From assembly GCA_027924585.1 (NCBI GenBank), contig BSBM01000151.1, positions 11,864,001 to 11,928,000 on the forward strand: a stretch of DNA of 64,000 bases. Reading direction: 5' to 3'. Position 1 is the stretch's first letter; every line of letters begins with the position of its first letter. The DNA comes from Larix kaempferi. Its lineage: Eukaryota; Streptophyta; Pinopsida; Pinales; Pinaceae. Under the pieces are notes generated by a model. It had not been told where the DNA came from and did no database searches. It saw only the letters and a program-made list of their open reading frames with translations. Shown in pieces: positions 10,509 through 20,768 of this stretch. The position numbers and the translations under genes were made by a program.

Positions 10509-11374
10509 AATTTTTGGTATATGCATGCTTCTTCCTACACTCACTAGCATAATGACCAAATTTTTTGCAATAATATAACTGCACTTTAGATTTATCATAC
10601 CTTTAGATATCTTGATACCAGCTTCTGTTGTTTCTACCCCTTAGAATATGAGGGTTTTTTTAGGCCTTCGATTAGATTTAGATATCTTGATACTAGCTTC
10701 TGTTGTTTCTACCCCTTAGAATATGAGGGTTTTTTTAGGCCTTTGATTAGATTTAGATTCTTCTTTGTGCTCACCATGATCATGTGTTATACTAGCTTTG
10801 TCTCTGCCTCTTGATCTTCTTTTACCTCTTTTATTTGAGACTAAACCCAAAGACTTAAACACATTCTCTAGTTAGTGTTCTTCATACTTACTCATCCTCA
10901 TTTCAAGGGATACCAAGGATCCCGTAAGATCTTCAATTGACATCAAAATGGAGCCCTTAGATTCCTTAATGGTTGAAACTACAATGTTAAACTTTTGTGG
11001 TAAACTCCTAAGCACCTTCTCAACTACTCTTTGTGTCAAAGAGGTCTTATCCAAGTAACCTTAATTGGTTGACCACAATTGTCACATGACCCATAAACAA
11101 ATCAATAATCTCCATTTATTTCATTTCCAAGTTCTCTAAATTTGTTATTAGGTTTTTCTACTCCACCTTCATTGTACCCTAATAACTAGACTCCATAATT
11201 TCTCAAGTTCCCTTCAATGTCCTAGAAGTTGAGAATTTGGCAAAAAAAATACCAATTTGACACCGTTCTAAACATAACTATTTAGGCTTTCAAATCCTTC
11301 TTCCTATTCTCATCCAACTTCGCTTTCTTCTTCCTATTATACTGTAACTACTATGTTGCAAAGTCAACAAACTC
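10509..11374 (-). pseudogene. Copia A gag, middle and zinc knuckle
   Basis: The open stretch 11054-10872 has RVVEKVLRSLPQKFN and MSKYEEH, the copia gag UBN2 core. The knuckle at about 10575-10509 reads LYYCKKFGHYASEC; the first Cys of CX2C is lost. Sequence from 11055 to 11374 is gag with stops, continuing across the LINE insertion into 12608-12753. A 75-bp tandem duplication lies between gag core and knuckle. Confidence 0.75.
10602..10751. repeat. 75-bp tandem duplication in copia A gag
   Basis: Units 10602-10676 and 10677-10751 are nearly identical (TTTAGATATCTTGATAC start, differences CCA/CTA and TTC/TTT). 75 bp is 25 codons, so the duplication itself does not shift the frame. Confidence 0.9.
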
Positions 11375-12618
11375 GAATAACAATGGGATGACTTTGAGCT
11401 GGCGATCCAATTCTTTCAATGAGTGCCTAGGACATTGGATTAGCAGTGAGAAGAAATGGGCAACTATTCCTTTTTTGTGGTTTGGGAAGTATGGAAGGCT
11501 CGCAATCTCATCATTTTTTAGGATAAACAACCTAATATGGAACTTTTAAGATACAGGGTTATCGCCTCCTTTAATGAGTATAATAAACATGTGGTTATTC
11601 CTGATATTTCAACCAACAAATCCAATCGCCTTGACTTCTATGGGGATAATTTTTTCCCTATGGATATTTTGATGGGGCCTCACAGCTTGGGGTTGCTACA
11701 AGCGGGATTGGGGTAGTTTTGTTCCTCAATGCAAATATTTGTTTCAAAATCTGGTTGAACACTGGGGGCGGTACCAATACTCGCAGTGAATTATTATCAC
11801 TTTGGCTTCTCCTTCGTTTTGCTTTGTCTAAGGCGGTGACCAATTTCCATGTGATGGGTGATTCAAAAGTGATTCTAATGTGGGAAAAAGAATTTGCATC
11901 CATCAATGTGCTTCTACTATCCTTCTGGCTTAGGGAGACCAAAATTCTTATTTCAAGGTTTGAAAGTATTACTTGCACTCATGTTTACAGAGAACAAAAC
12001 CACCTGGATGATGAATTATCAAAATCAGCTCTATCAACTCAGGAGGGATTACTTTTTTGGGAGGAATCGTGCGAAGATCAGCTGATTTCCCATGGATCAG
12101 AAGATTTATTTCTGAACTAGTTTTATTTTCCCTTTTTACACACACACATATATATTGCGGCTGTATTTAACTAATTTTGCAGGTGATTAGGTATTGTTTC
12201 CAACGCCTTGTTGTACTTTTGAGTTTTGTTAGTACTGCAGCTTGGTGGTTGGACCGACCATGAGCCATACTATCCGATGTGTTTGATATGCAGACCACTC
12301 ACTTGATGGGATTGTCTTGTTTGGTTTCACGGTTCTAGTCTTTTTTTGTGATTAGCCTTTACGTTAGGCTGGTAGATCTCCTTTCTCATGTGGTTCTCTT
12401 TTTATTTGATGTATCTCGGAGATATGTGGATTGGCAGTGAATCTTGGTCATTATCAATTGATGAAATGAACTGATAGCCCTTGTTTGACTGATAGTCCTA
12501 TGATACTAATTGCATCTTTTTGATTGGTTGGTTTTAGCCTTTGGTTTTTTCTTATTTTATACTATTTTCAAATTAATAATATGCTATTTTTTATTTCTGA
12601 AAAAAAATCAACAAACTC
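11364..12618 (+). mobile_element. 5'-truncated LINE with poly(A) and TSD
   Basis: Body 11375-12607 is flanked by exact 11-bp copies of TCAACAAACTC (11364-11374 and 12608-12618). It ends in eight A residues (12600-12607). It holds the C-terminal end of a plant LINE ORF2 and a roughly 480-bp 3' UTR. Insertion is in the gag of copia A in the opposite orientation. TSD, tail and 5' truncation together are the signature of target-primed reverse transcription. Confidence 0.9.
11430..12120 (+). pseudogene. LINE ORF2 C-terminus with RNase H domain
   Basis: The first part (EKKWATIPFFVVWEVWKARN) is the region before RNase H in plant L1-type ORF2, with stops and a frameshift. The stretch 11719-12120 is open and has GGGTNTRSELLSLW, FHVMGDSKVIL and THVYREQNHLDDELSKSAL. 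These match the RNase H fold of this LINE class, with Glu, Asp and Asp catalytic positions visible. It ends at a natural-looking stop before the 3' UTR. EN and RT are absent because of 5' truncation. Confidence 0.85.
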
Positions 12619-12753
12619 AACATAGCCATCTATCATGTATCCCCATAAACCTTGAGAATGCAATATAATTCTCATCTTAAAATCCCATAAGTCATAATTG
12701 TCCTTCCCACTTAACGTGGGAATATGTGGTTGCGTAGAACCGACCGAACCCAT
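12608..12753 (-). pseudogene. Copia A gag N-terminus
   Basis: From a Met at 12753 the minus strand reads MGSVGSTQPHIPTLSGKDNY, then LWDFKMRIILHSQGLWGYM and DGYVEFVDF. This is the standard start of a plant copia gag. The last codons fall in the LINE target duplication and continue at 11374 as EFVDF, showing the two parts were contiguous. Confidence 0.8.
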
Positions 12754-12759
12754 CACACT

Positions 12760-13990
12760 CATTCTTATTATTAGTCCCCATGCCTTGCAGCAGTAGGGAC
12801 TATAGGAATCGCTCCATGAAACTTTAATTAGTTTTGCACGGTTACCAAAGCAATTTAACCAAAAATTTTGAAGGAAATATGTGTTTTGGCCAATGAAATA
12901 TTTGAAGGCCTTATTTGGCCTCTTTTCTAGGCAGCCCAAAAATTAGGTTAAATTATTCAGCTTTGCTTTGTTGTGGCTAGCTTTCATTGCATGTCGATTA
13001 ATGCATGTTTGCCATGTGTTCAGCGCACTGGATTCATCTGTACACGTGCTCATGTGTTCATGACACTGGAGCACCTTTGCTAAGTTGCTTCAATGATTAA
13101 AATCCTTATCCAACCGTGTCATATGCAGATGGATAGTGGACAAGCTGGGTCTCACACCATCATGCGCTTCACACCCACCTTCAAGCTGGGTCTCAAGCTC
13201 TACACAACATAATCAAAACTAACTCTGTAAGTATGTTTTTACTTGCTCAAAGAACGTTTCGTAGAACTGTTTGTGCAATTTTTTATATGTTGGACAACCT
13301 TACGTAACTGATCACTCGAAGAATAAACAAGCCGGACCAAGCAAGTTTTTGCTGCAACTATGAGAAGGGAGCCTATGATCCATTGTTTATGATCACTGAA
13401 AACAGCTACTAAAGTGACTTTGGGTTGCACCTTCCTGCAATGAGTTGTAAGCTAGTTAACACATGTGCTGATCATCTAGCTAAATATTGAATTCAAAGGT
13501 TGTTCCAATCAAATTTTATGTAAGCTATGTTGCAATAAATGGCCCACAAAGGTACCATTTTGAATCATTTGAATATAAGTATATGTACATTGTTTAGCAC
13601 TTGCATATGTAAGTCCTTACTTGCATGGATTTTGTGGTTCAAAGAAAAAAAGCTTTCAATGTGAAACAATTAGCAAAGTATGCTAAGTATATATGTATGC
13701 TCTTGAGCCATTTAGTTGTTTTATACCAATGTATATATGTAATTTCTTAGCGAAATGTACAGTGATTGATGTAATTGATTAGCGAAATGTACAATGATAT
13801 TATATATGATGCATGCTTGTATCATTTCATGGTTTGATGACAGCTTGGTGAAGTTCAGAATGTCTCAATGAATCCTACTTTCTTAGTTCATTATGTATAG
13901 AAGTTCATAATGCTAGTAGTTTGGTTTCTCTTTGGATTCCAATGCACAGATGTGAAAGAATCATCCACGGTAGGGAATACAAGCTTAGAA
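12760..13990. other. No recognisable gene (unassigned)
   Basis: Sequence upstream of copia A gag. I looked for a primer-binding site or LTR on the minus strand and saw none. Short open frames look random. Confidence 0.5.
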
Positions 13991-14019
13991 CCGAGGGACC
14001 GAGCGAGGATTTCCTTTAC

Positions 14020-14220
14020 CTAAGCATGGATTTCCTTACATTCTTGCAAATCCGACAAGCTTGAACATGCCTTCAGCACGACGAGGAGTGTAAACCTGTC
14101 CAACAGAATGCCAACCCACTTCATTTCGTGATACAGATCAACTGCCTCCTCACAAAGGCCATTTCTCGCATACCCTCTTATTATTGTATTCCATAAGAAA
14201 ACATTTATTGTATTGTACTC
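14020..14220 (-). pseudogene. PPR protein fragment
   Basis: The minus strand from 14214 reads VFLWNTIIRGYARNG, then CEEAVDLYHEMKWVG and LKACSSLSDLQECKEIHA, ending at TAG (14022-14020). This is almost two PLS-type pentatricopeptide repeats: WNxxIxGYxxNG, EALxLYxxM, VLKACxxLxxLxxGKEIHA. Intact PPR proteins bind organellar RNA, and such repeats normally continue for hundreds of residues. Here only about 60 residues remain. It directly abuts the 4CL-like fragment on the same strand but in a different frame, so it is a fragment, not a gene. Confidence 0.8.
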
Positions 14221-14225
14221 CTAGC

Positions 14226-14760
14226 TGCAATGTTAGAAAGTATATAGGAAACCCCAAAAACATGAAATAGTGGGATGATGCATAAACATATTTCCTTCCC
14301 TCGGTTCATATCATCATGTCTGCTCAAAAATCCCGCTATCAAAACAATGAGATGTTTATGCGTCGAGATGACTCCTTTGCTCTTATCTGGCGTCCGCGAC
14401 GAGTAGAAAAGCGTGACAGTGTCTTCCTACAGTTTGATGTCCACTGAAGGGAGGCCATTAATGGCATACTGTAGGAGGAGATTCAAAGTAGAAATACAGC
14501 CCGAGATCGAGACTTCTTATGCACTTCCTTCTATGACAATGAATGGCACTTGGGTTGCACAGACCTTGTTGATCATACTTTGTTGGTGTGAAGATAAGCA
14601 CCGATTTCGAATCCTCAGCTTGATTTTTATTTTTTTCATTTCTGCTGGTCGGATTGGTGGTGCTCAGGATTGCTCCAATGGAGAGAATAGCGAGGTAAAT
14701 GCATGGAATGGTGATGGAATTAAGGGCTATGAAAAACACTCTTTCACATTAAAATTAAGC
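14226..14760 (-). pseudogene. 4-coumarate:CoA ligase-like fragment
   Basis: Intact members of this family activate carboxylic acids to acyl-CoA through acyl-AMP. The minus strand reads FFIALNSITIPCIYLAILSI, then GAILSTTNP, QAEDSKSVLIFTP and, after a frameshift, PFIVIEGSA. After stops comes EDTVTLFYSSRTPDKSKG, the degenerate AMP-binding P-loop (family YSSGTTGxSKG), then VISTHKHLI and FLSRHDDMNRE. Order and spacing fit the N-terminal half of plant 4CL-like enzymes. At least one frameshift and two stops. It ends where PPR sequence begins. A possible N-terminal piece lies at 15109-15183 beyond the TRIM. Confidence 0.72.
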
Positions 14761-14823
14761 CCCTCTAGTTTTTCTTGGTCGCAAGTCACAACCTTGTTGG
14801 AAGCTGTAATCACAAGCCAACCA

Positions 14824-15103
14824 TGTTAAGATCCTGGTGGGTGGCCTTCACTAACATCTCGAGGTTTTGGTGTAACGGTTCATATCATTTGGTATCAGAG
14901 CCTCCACCCAGGTTCAAGTCACAGAGCGGGTGGCAACGTCGGCATTGCAGTGTTCGCCCGGGGCTCATATGGCGCAAAGGGGACACCACCGTATGGGCAC
15001 ACATCCAGCCCAGAGTCTGGACTGCGGAGCGTGGTGGGATGTTAAGATCCTGGTGGGCGGCCTTCACTAACATCTCGAGTTTTTGGTGTAACGGTTCGTA
15101 TCA
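14824..15103 (+). mobile_element. TRIM/SMART element, complete, 280 bp
   Basis: Two 64-bp direct repeats (14824-14887, 15040-15103; 3 mismatches) start TGTTAAGATCC and end CA. After the left one comes TT and then the PBS TGGTATCAGAGCC (14890-14902). Before the right one is a purine-rich GGAGCGTGGTGGGA. The 5-mer AACCA flanks both sides exactly (14819-14823, 15104-15108). The internal part is 152 bp and non-coding. This is a terminal-repeat retrotransposon in miniature, mobilised in trans by another LTR element. It lies in the 4CL-like pseudogene region. Confidence 0.93.
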
Positions 15104-15108
15104 AACCA

Positions 15109-15183
15109 CTAGAATCCAGTATTTTCAAACCCTACCCGACTCCCATCATCACACTTAGAATCCACTCGGCTCTTGATTTTGGT
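15109..15183 (-). pseudogene. Possible 4CL-like N-terminal piece
   Basis: Minus-strand frame MTKIKSRVDSKCDDGSRVGF weakly resembles the start of plant 4CL-like enzymes. It is in the right place upstream of 14760 once the TRIM is ignored. Resemblance is weak. Confidence 0.3.
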
Positions 15184-15189
15184 CATTTT

Positions 15190-16690
15190 GAATATCACTG
15201 GCCTATAAAATGCATGGTGAAATAATTGAAATGCCAACGCTATAGTGGGCCTATTTATCAATTTTCTATTGAATACTAACTTTCTACAATTTGGATGATG
15301 CATGAAAGAAGAATAGAAACAAAAGCTTGAAATTACTGAGATGAATTGCTTTCCTTTCAATGCTCGGCATGGAGTTTTGAGTTTACCATATAGCATTAGG
15401 TCAAAATTGAAGTGGGTATTCTACAAAAAAGTTAAAAAAAACTTTAGACATCTGATACCTCTACATTCAAGGAGAGGTTTGATGAAACAGGCATGAATCC
15501 AGACACCATTGTCCGATGTAATATATGCATCCATGTATAATGTGAGGTGAATCCTAGGAGGGGTGATTGGGTATCCCTTTTTCACTCCACGAACCATAGG
15601 AATGCTCACCAATTTCTCTTGAAACACTGCCATAAGTGCAATGCAACTGCAAAGGATGGCTCCCACTCCATACAAAAATGTATTAAAAATTCTTTCCTTC
15701 TCCCTCTCCCACTGTTGTCATTGTAGAGATATGGAGAGAAATCCAAGGTGGCAATGAATGGAAAATGTTTCTAGCTCTCAGTTAATTTTCAATATGGCCC
15801 TCCACAGACTACAATTTGTGCTTTCCTGGTAATATCCTTGCTGCCTCCAAACCATAGGTTCAAATCGCACTTCCAAAAAAACAATGTCTATGCCCTTCCA
15901 AGAGCCACTATACATATTATCTTTCATCAAACTATTATTTTTCAGTGCATGTGAATCAAGTCAAGGAATGATAAAATGAATGGTTTCCATGTGAGTTTCT
16001 TTGCATGCACAAGATTGTATATGATGTCAGGTATTAAATTCCTTAAATACATACTTTAGGATCTTATACATTTGATCAATTCCGATGTTTTTACATGTAA
16101 CACGGTTTACAAAAATGTGATTGAGTATACATCGTTAATTGGCAAGTGTATTTTATAATTTTCAGTCATATAATTTTTTTTAAACAAAACAAGTTCTATT
16201 TTTAATGAATTTGTTTACAATAACATTGAGGAAAGTCAAGTTAAAGATGTTCATATTAAAAAAAATTGACACGGTGTGTTGTATTTATTGTTTAGCATAG
16301 AAATGGTTTCTTTCATAGTGATAGATCCTCAAATTTGGTATACAATGAAGCAAGAGCAAATCATTCTAGCATTTATGGACCCCTAGATTCTAGAGCTTCA
16401 TTTGTGGAGAATTTCTTATATTACTATTCCTTAAAAAGACTACGTCTATGCTAGGATAATAGCTTACAATTTGCACTTTCAGTGTTCTAGCTCATGGTTA
16501 GTCTAAGAATAGAATAGCAAGTGCCATAACGTTTTAGAAATGAAATACCAAAATGATTGAAATACAGTGGCAGAGAGAGATCAAATTGCTCTTTAAGGGT
16601 TGATATCTTTGCTTCCAATGAAAACCTCCAAGTATTATTTTCTTTTATGATGTCTAGGGTTTTGGGTTATAGATAAATTGGACGATAAGA
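15190..16690. other. Unassigned AT-rich sequence
   Basis: Includes an 84-codon minus-strand open frame (15675-15421) that I could not match to any family. No repeat ends or coding bias recognised elsewhere. Confidence 0.4.
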
Positions 16691-16920
16691 AGGATGGGAT
16701 TGACAATCTATCACGTGAACAACCACCATTTGCAGGTATTATTTACTTTATTTTTCAGTAGCCCTGAGCTTCAACTTAATCAAACTATCCTGAAGTTGTT
16801 TTCTGGATATTTGAACGAGAAGAAAGACGAGATTGACAATCTATCATGTGAATATCCATTTGAAGGTATTATTTAATTTATTTTTTAGTAGCCCCAAGCT
16901 TCAGCTTACTATCCTCAAGC
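16691..16920. repeat. Imperfect 133-bp tandem duplication
   Basis: ATTGACAATCTATCA occurs at 16699 and 16832, and the flanking sequence (GGTATTATTTA, TAGTAGCCC, AGCTTCA) repeats with the same offset. The first copy has an extra short segment. No known protein in either copy. Confidence 0.75.
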
Positions 16921-16924
16921 TGCT

Positions 16925-17800
16925 AATCCTACTAGTTTTCAGAAGGTAGATTCCTACTAGTGAAATAAGAAAAGTGTTTCCAAAGGATTCTTCATAATCT
17001 TTATGTATGGTTACTGGCATCCTTATGACTAATTTTACATTTTAGTTGTCTTTAGGACTTCTTTGTGGACCAAGCAAATACAAAAATGAAAACCATTGTT
17101 GGTATTAGTAGCTCTGAAAATTTCATGCAGAATCATTACTGCAAACTATTAACGAGGTCTTGAGAGTAGTGGCCCAGGTGGATTGGTATTTTAAGCTACT
17201 TGGCTTGTTCCTATGTGAAGTGGAACCTAGAGATGGATGAAGCAATCGAAAATACTTACTTTATATTTCCTTGGCCAATTGTCCTTTTCCAATCCCCGCG
17301 ATCTCTCTCTTTCTCCTGAACCGTTGTCTGTAACATTGAATTTCAACACACCTTTTAGCTCGTAGTATTAGACATTGTATCAACCAACCAGCAGTAAAAC
17401 AATGTTTGGTATTGAAATGTTTTTTTCTACATTGGATGTTTGTACAGATCCTTGCTTTATTTTGGTGTGTGATGCACATCAAGTGCAATAGAAATTATTA
17501 CTGGACCTGCTATAGCTTTTCCTTTTCATTGGATTTGATTTATCTTCAATCTATATCTTCTTCCTTTGTGTTGAAACTATGCATTTACAGATGTTCCCTC
17601 ATTGGTTTTGCTCTACGAAATTGTGAAGGGCGTGTTTCACCCCTAGGTCTAATCTTAATAGTGGGCAGGAAGTTGTATGGATGCAACATGGGCATACTGC
17701 TATGGAACCATAGGCTAGAATAATCGAATCAGGTAGATTGCTAACACATGTTGCATTAACCAAAGTGAGCCTACTTGAATGTCCAAGCAGTGGTTTAGTT
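16925..17800. other. Unassigned sequence
   Basis: Contains opposing open frames near 17261-17488 (-) and 17406-17723 (+), neither resembling a known protein. I see no element ends. Confidence 0.4.
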
Positions 17801-17819
17801 GTTTTTCATCCCTGAGTGA

Positions 17820-18015
17820 CCTTGTCCAAGATTCCCATAGGGAAGCAGACTGGACTCTTCACCCCAGCCCAGTAAGGGGCCTGGGTGAATTCGAAATAGG
17901 GTCTCCTAAGCGTTGTCTAGGGTGACGCTAACATGCTTCTCCTTTCCTTTTCGTTAGGCGAGGAAAACTGGGTGGAATAACCGATCCTGTCGGTCGTGGA
18001 TACCCACCTGCACGA
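17820..18015 (-). repeat. Possible tRNA-derived SINE
   Basis: The minus strand carries GGAGACCCTATTTCGAATTC, resembling the B-box context of plant SINEs. It then has a GC-richer tail with ACTGGGCTGGGGTGAAGAG. The block is clearly GC-richer than its surroundings. No target duplication was found and the A box is poor. Confidence 0.3.
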
Positions 18016-18731
18016 CCTCTATTGAGAGAAACCTCAATTTTCTTAAACATATTCCTCCTTAGCGATTCTCTGCCTAACCTGATCCAATTTGTTTTCACAA
18101 GAGACATGCATTATCGATTCTTTAGATAAATGTATATAGAGACAACTCTCACCAAGACGAGCATTATTTGTTTTCTAAGAAGGAAGAAGGAATCAATAAC
18201 GCCTGCAATGATATCGACCAAGGATGGATAAAGGACTGCAAATTGACAGTTAACTATGTCATGCCCAAGTCACTAGATGATAGGAGAGAACAAACATTCC
18301 ATTACTACCAGAGGAGCTAGCCTCCCTCTCCTGTCTTTAAATACCTGTAATGATATTATAAAACTTATAGATTGAGTGATGAGCAGAACTTTAATCTGAG
18401 CGTCAACCTTCCTTCCAATCTACCTGCCCAAAAATGGAGATAGATGGAGTGATAAATAGTCGCAAACTACCTTGGGAAAAAGATACGTGGTTGTGTACAT
18501 TTCAAAGGAGGATGGGTGCTTACACTTTCATGCATGAAACTGACTGACGAAGTCTATCCACTTTGACTTGTGGTGTTGTGCATTCCTTACATGCATGGCT
18601 CCACGTATTTATAATAGGTCCCATGGATTCTAACTTAATGCCACGATCCATTATAAATCTTCTTAAAAGTCATGTGCGGGCACTCGAAACAATGGAGAAT
18701 GTTTCCTTATATCAAAATAGGCTGGGATGGG
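18016..18731. other. Unassigned sequence left of copia C
   Basis: No recognisable gene. The last five bases (18727-18731, ATGGG) are the left target duplication of element C. Confidence 0.45.
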
Positions 18732-19376
18732 TGTTAGTTTTTAAGAGTTTACTTCAATCTGATCTAGGATCCTAACTGAGAGAACAACACGTACAACATA
18801 TCTACAGCATATCAATCATGGACACAATAATGCAAGCACACAAGAGACACAGAGTTTCACTGGGGAAAACCAAGAAGGTGAAAAACCCTGCAACTTCCTC
18901 AGAGATAGATAGAGCAATGATACAACCCAAGTACAATAGATAGTCCTCCTAGCAGCAGCTTCTCCTCCTCCACTAGTGCACCACTCTCCAATGAGAGTAT
19001 GAGTGAGAAAGTGAATGATCAAATAGAGTGCCTCCCGCACTTTATTTATACTTGACTTGACTTGCCTAATGACCTTTACTAGGTCAGCCTCAACTTAACC
19101 ACATAACATAATGCTGATAGGGCCGACCCCCAATAGGGTGGTCTAATAACCCTTTAACCCACATGACTTATACAGGGCCAACCCCATCAAGGTGGTCTAA
19201 TAACCCATCAAGTATAAGTTACAACACTTACAATATAAATGACGATACTTTTGTATAGAGGAATAATAACATCTCTATAGGAATACAAACACTTATGTAT
19301 AGAGGAATAATAACATCTCTATAGGAATACAATATACATATATGAAATACATTCTGAAGTTACAAATACATCAACA
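18732..19376 (-). repeat. 3' LTR of copia C
   Basis: Plus strand TGTTAGTTTTTAAGAG...ACATCAACA. Next to the PPT (minus strand TTAAGAGGGAA, about 19377-19387). A TATA-like box on the minus strand (GTATAAATAAAG) lies near 19041-19052. Confidence 0.95.
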
Positions 19377-19710
19377 TTCCCTCTTAACTAGGAAGGTATT
19401 TCTCGACACATGTCTTCTAGCACAAGTCTTCTTCTCTTGATCATCGTCACTGGATCATCGTCATCGTCACTGCTGCTGCTATCTCAATCAATCTCTAAAC
19501 TACTCGTCATAGGAAGTTCTATAGAGCCAATCCTTTTTCATACTGGATGTAGGCCCACCACCTACAGGTCTTCATCATCACTGGCCATACTATGGAATCC
19601 TCAGGACTTATTACGTGCATCACAATGCCTCGAAAGAGTATCCCAGGACCATTTATGTGCCGAAGCATGACCGTCAAGATCTCCCAGGTCCACTTACATG
19701 TGACTATCAC

Positions 19711-20165
19711 AAAACCTTAAAAGAGTGTCTTTCCTGGCAAGATCTCTAAAGAGCATTCGAGGCCTTTTACGTGACTAGCACAACCTGTCCGGATCTCCAG
19801 GACTTATTACATGTAACCCCTACCACAAAACCTTAAAAGAGTGTCTTTCTAAGCAAGATCTCTAAAGAGCATTTGAGGCTTTTTACATGACTAACACAAC
19901 CTATACAGATCTCCAGGACTTATTACATGTGGTCCCCACAAAACCTTAAAAGATTGTCTTGCCAAGCAAGATCTCTAAAGAGCATCTGAGGCCTTTTACA
20001 TGACTAGCACAACCTGTCCAGATCTCCAGGACGTATTACATGTGGTCTAGCAAAACCTTAAAAGAGTGTCTTGCCAATCAAGATCTCTAAAGAGCATCTG
20101 AGGCCTTTTACGTGACTAGCAAAACCTGTCCAGATCTCCAGGACTTATTACATGCTACCCTTGCA
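19711..20165. repeat. Minisatellite 1 of copia C (112-116 bp x 4)
   Basis: AAAACCTTAAAAGA starts units at 19711, 19827, 19940 and 20052. Each unit carries GCAAGATCTCTAAAGAGCAT, CTTTTACGTGACTAGC and ATCTCCAGGACTTATTACAT. Units differ by scattered substitutions and small indels. Confidence 0.9.
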
Positions 20166-20334
20166 CAACCTGTCCACGGCCACGAAGTATCAACCTGATA
20201 CTCACCATACATCATCCTAATGTACATCATCACATGATCAACCTGATCATCATCATAACATCATCCATGATCATCCTGATCGTACAGTGCATCCACCTGA
20301 TCCGTACCAAGTATCTTCTTGATGCATATCATTA

Positions 20335-20656
20335 TACATGATCTACTTGATACATATCATCATACATGATCTACCTGATCATGCAATGTATCGACCTGAT
20401 ACATATTATCATACATGATCTACCTGATCATACAATGTATCCACCTGATACATATCATCATACATGATCTACCTGACCATACAATGTATCCACCTGATAC
20501 ATATAAAAACACATGATCCAACTGATGATATCTAGCGTCCAACATGATGCATATACATATACATGATCCAACTGATCATAACAAGCATCCAACATTATGC
20601 ATATACATATACATGATCCAACTAATCATAACAAGCATCCAACATGATGCATATAC
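20335..20656. repeat. Minisatellite 2 of copia C (about 49-50 bp)
   Basis: ACATGATCYA recurs at about 20374, 20413, 20462, 20511, 20561 and 20611, giving a settled 49-50-bp period. Units contain CATCCAACATGATGCATATA or CACCTGATACATAT. Confidence 0.9.
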
Positions 20657-20768
20657 AGAGCAGTGATTGGAGCATCATCCTGATGCTCATCATCCAGCGC
20701 TTACATCCACAGCAATGGGAAGGATCCTCCTCTCACCATGCTTGGAATGGCTCCAACAAATGTGTCCA

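Larger units (their letters stand above)
4342..12760 (-). mobile_element. Old copia element A, split by three insertions
   Basis: Minus-strand copia pieces at 12608-12753 (gag N-terminus), 10509-11374 (gag to zinc knuckle), 5654-5781 (protease) and about 4430-5351 (protease to integrase) are in the right order for one element. They are separated by a LINE (11375-12607), copia element B (5782-10508) and a MITE (5352-5645). Each junction rejoins the coding sequence when the insertion and one target copy are removed. RT and RNase H are missing at the left, where a gypsy fragment abuts. No LTR or primer site of A was found. Confidence 0.75.
19388..20768 (-). other. Long 3' non-coding region of copia C
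   Basis: Lies between the RNase H stop and the PPT. No protein domain. Made largely of two minisatellites, listed separately, and CATCATC-rich sequence near 19420-19480 and 20190-20300. Confidence 0.7.

Noticed and set aside
14413-14829. 138-codon plus-strand open frame
   Set aside because: It is antisense to the 4CL-like fragment, whose minus-strand motifs are specific.
14890-14902. TGGTATCAGAGCC as part of a tRNA gene
   Set aside because: It is a primer-binding site between TRIM LTR and internal region; no cloverleaf can be formed.
15421-15675. 84-codon minus-strand open frame near the 4CL-like block
   Set aside because: No motif recognised; not continuous with the ligase fragment.
19410-19670. 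86-codon Ser/Leu-rich plus-strand frame
   Set aside because: Arises from CATCGTCATCGTC-type simple sequence in the 3' region of copia C.
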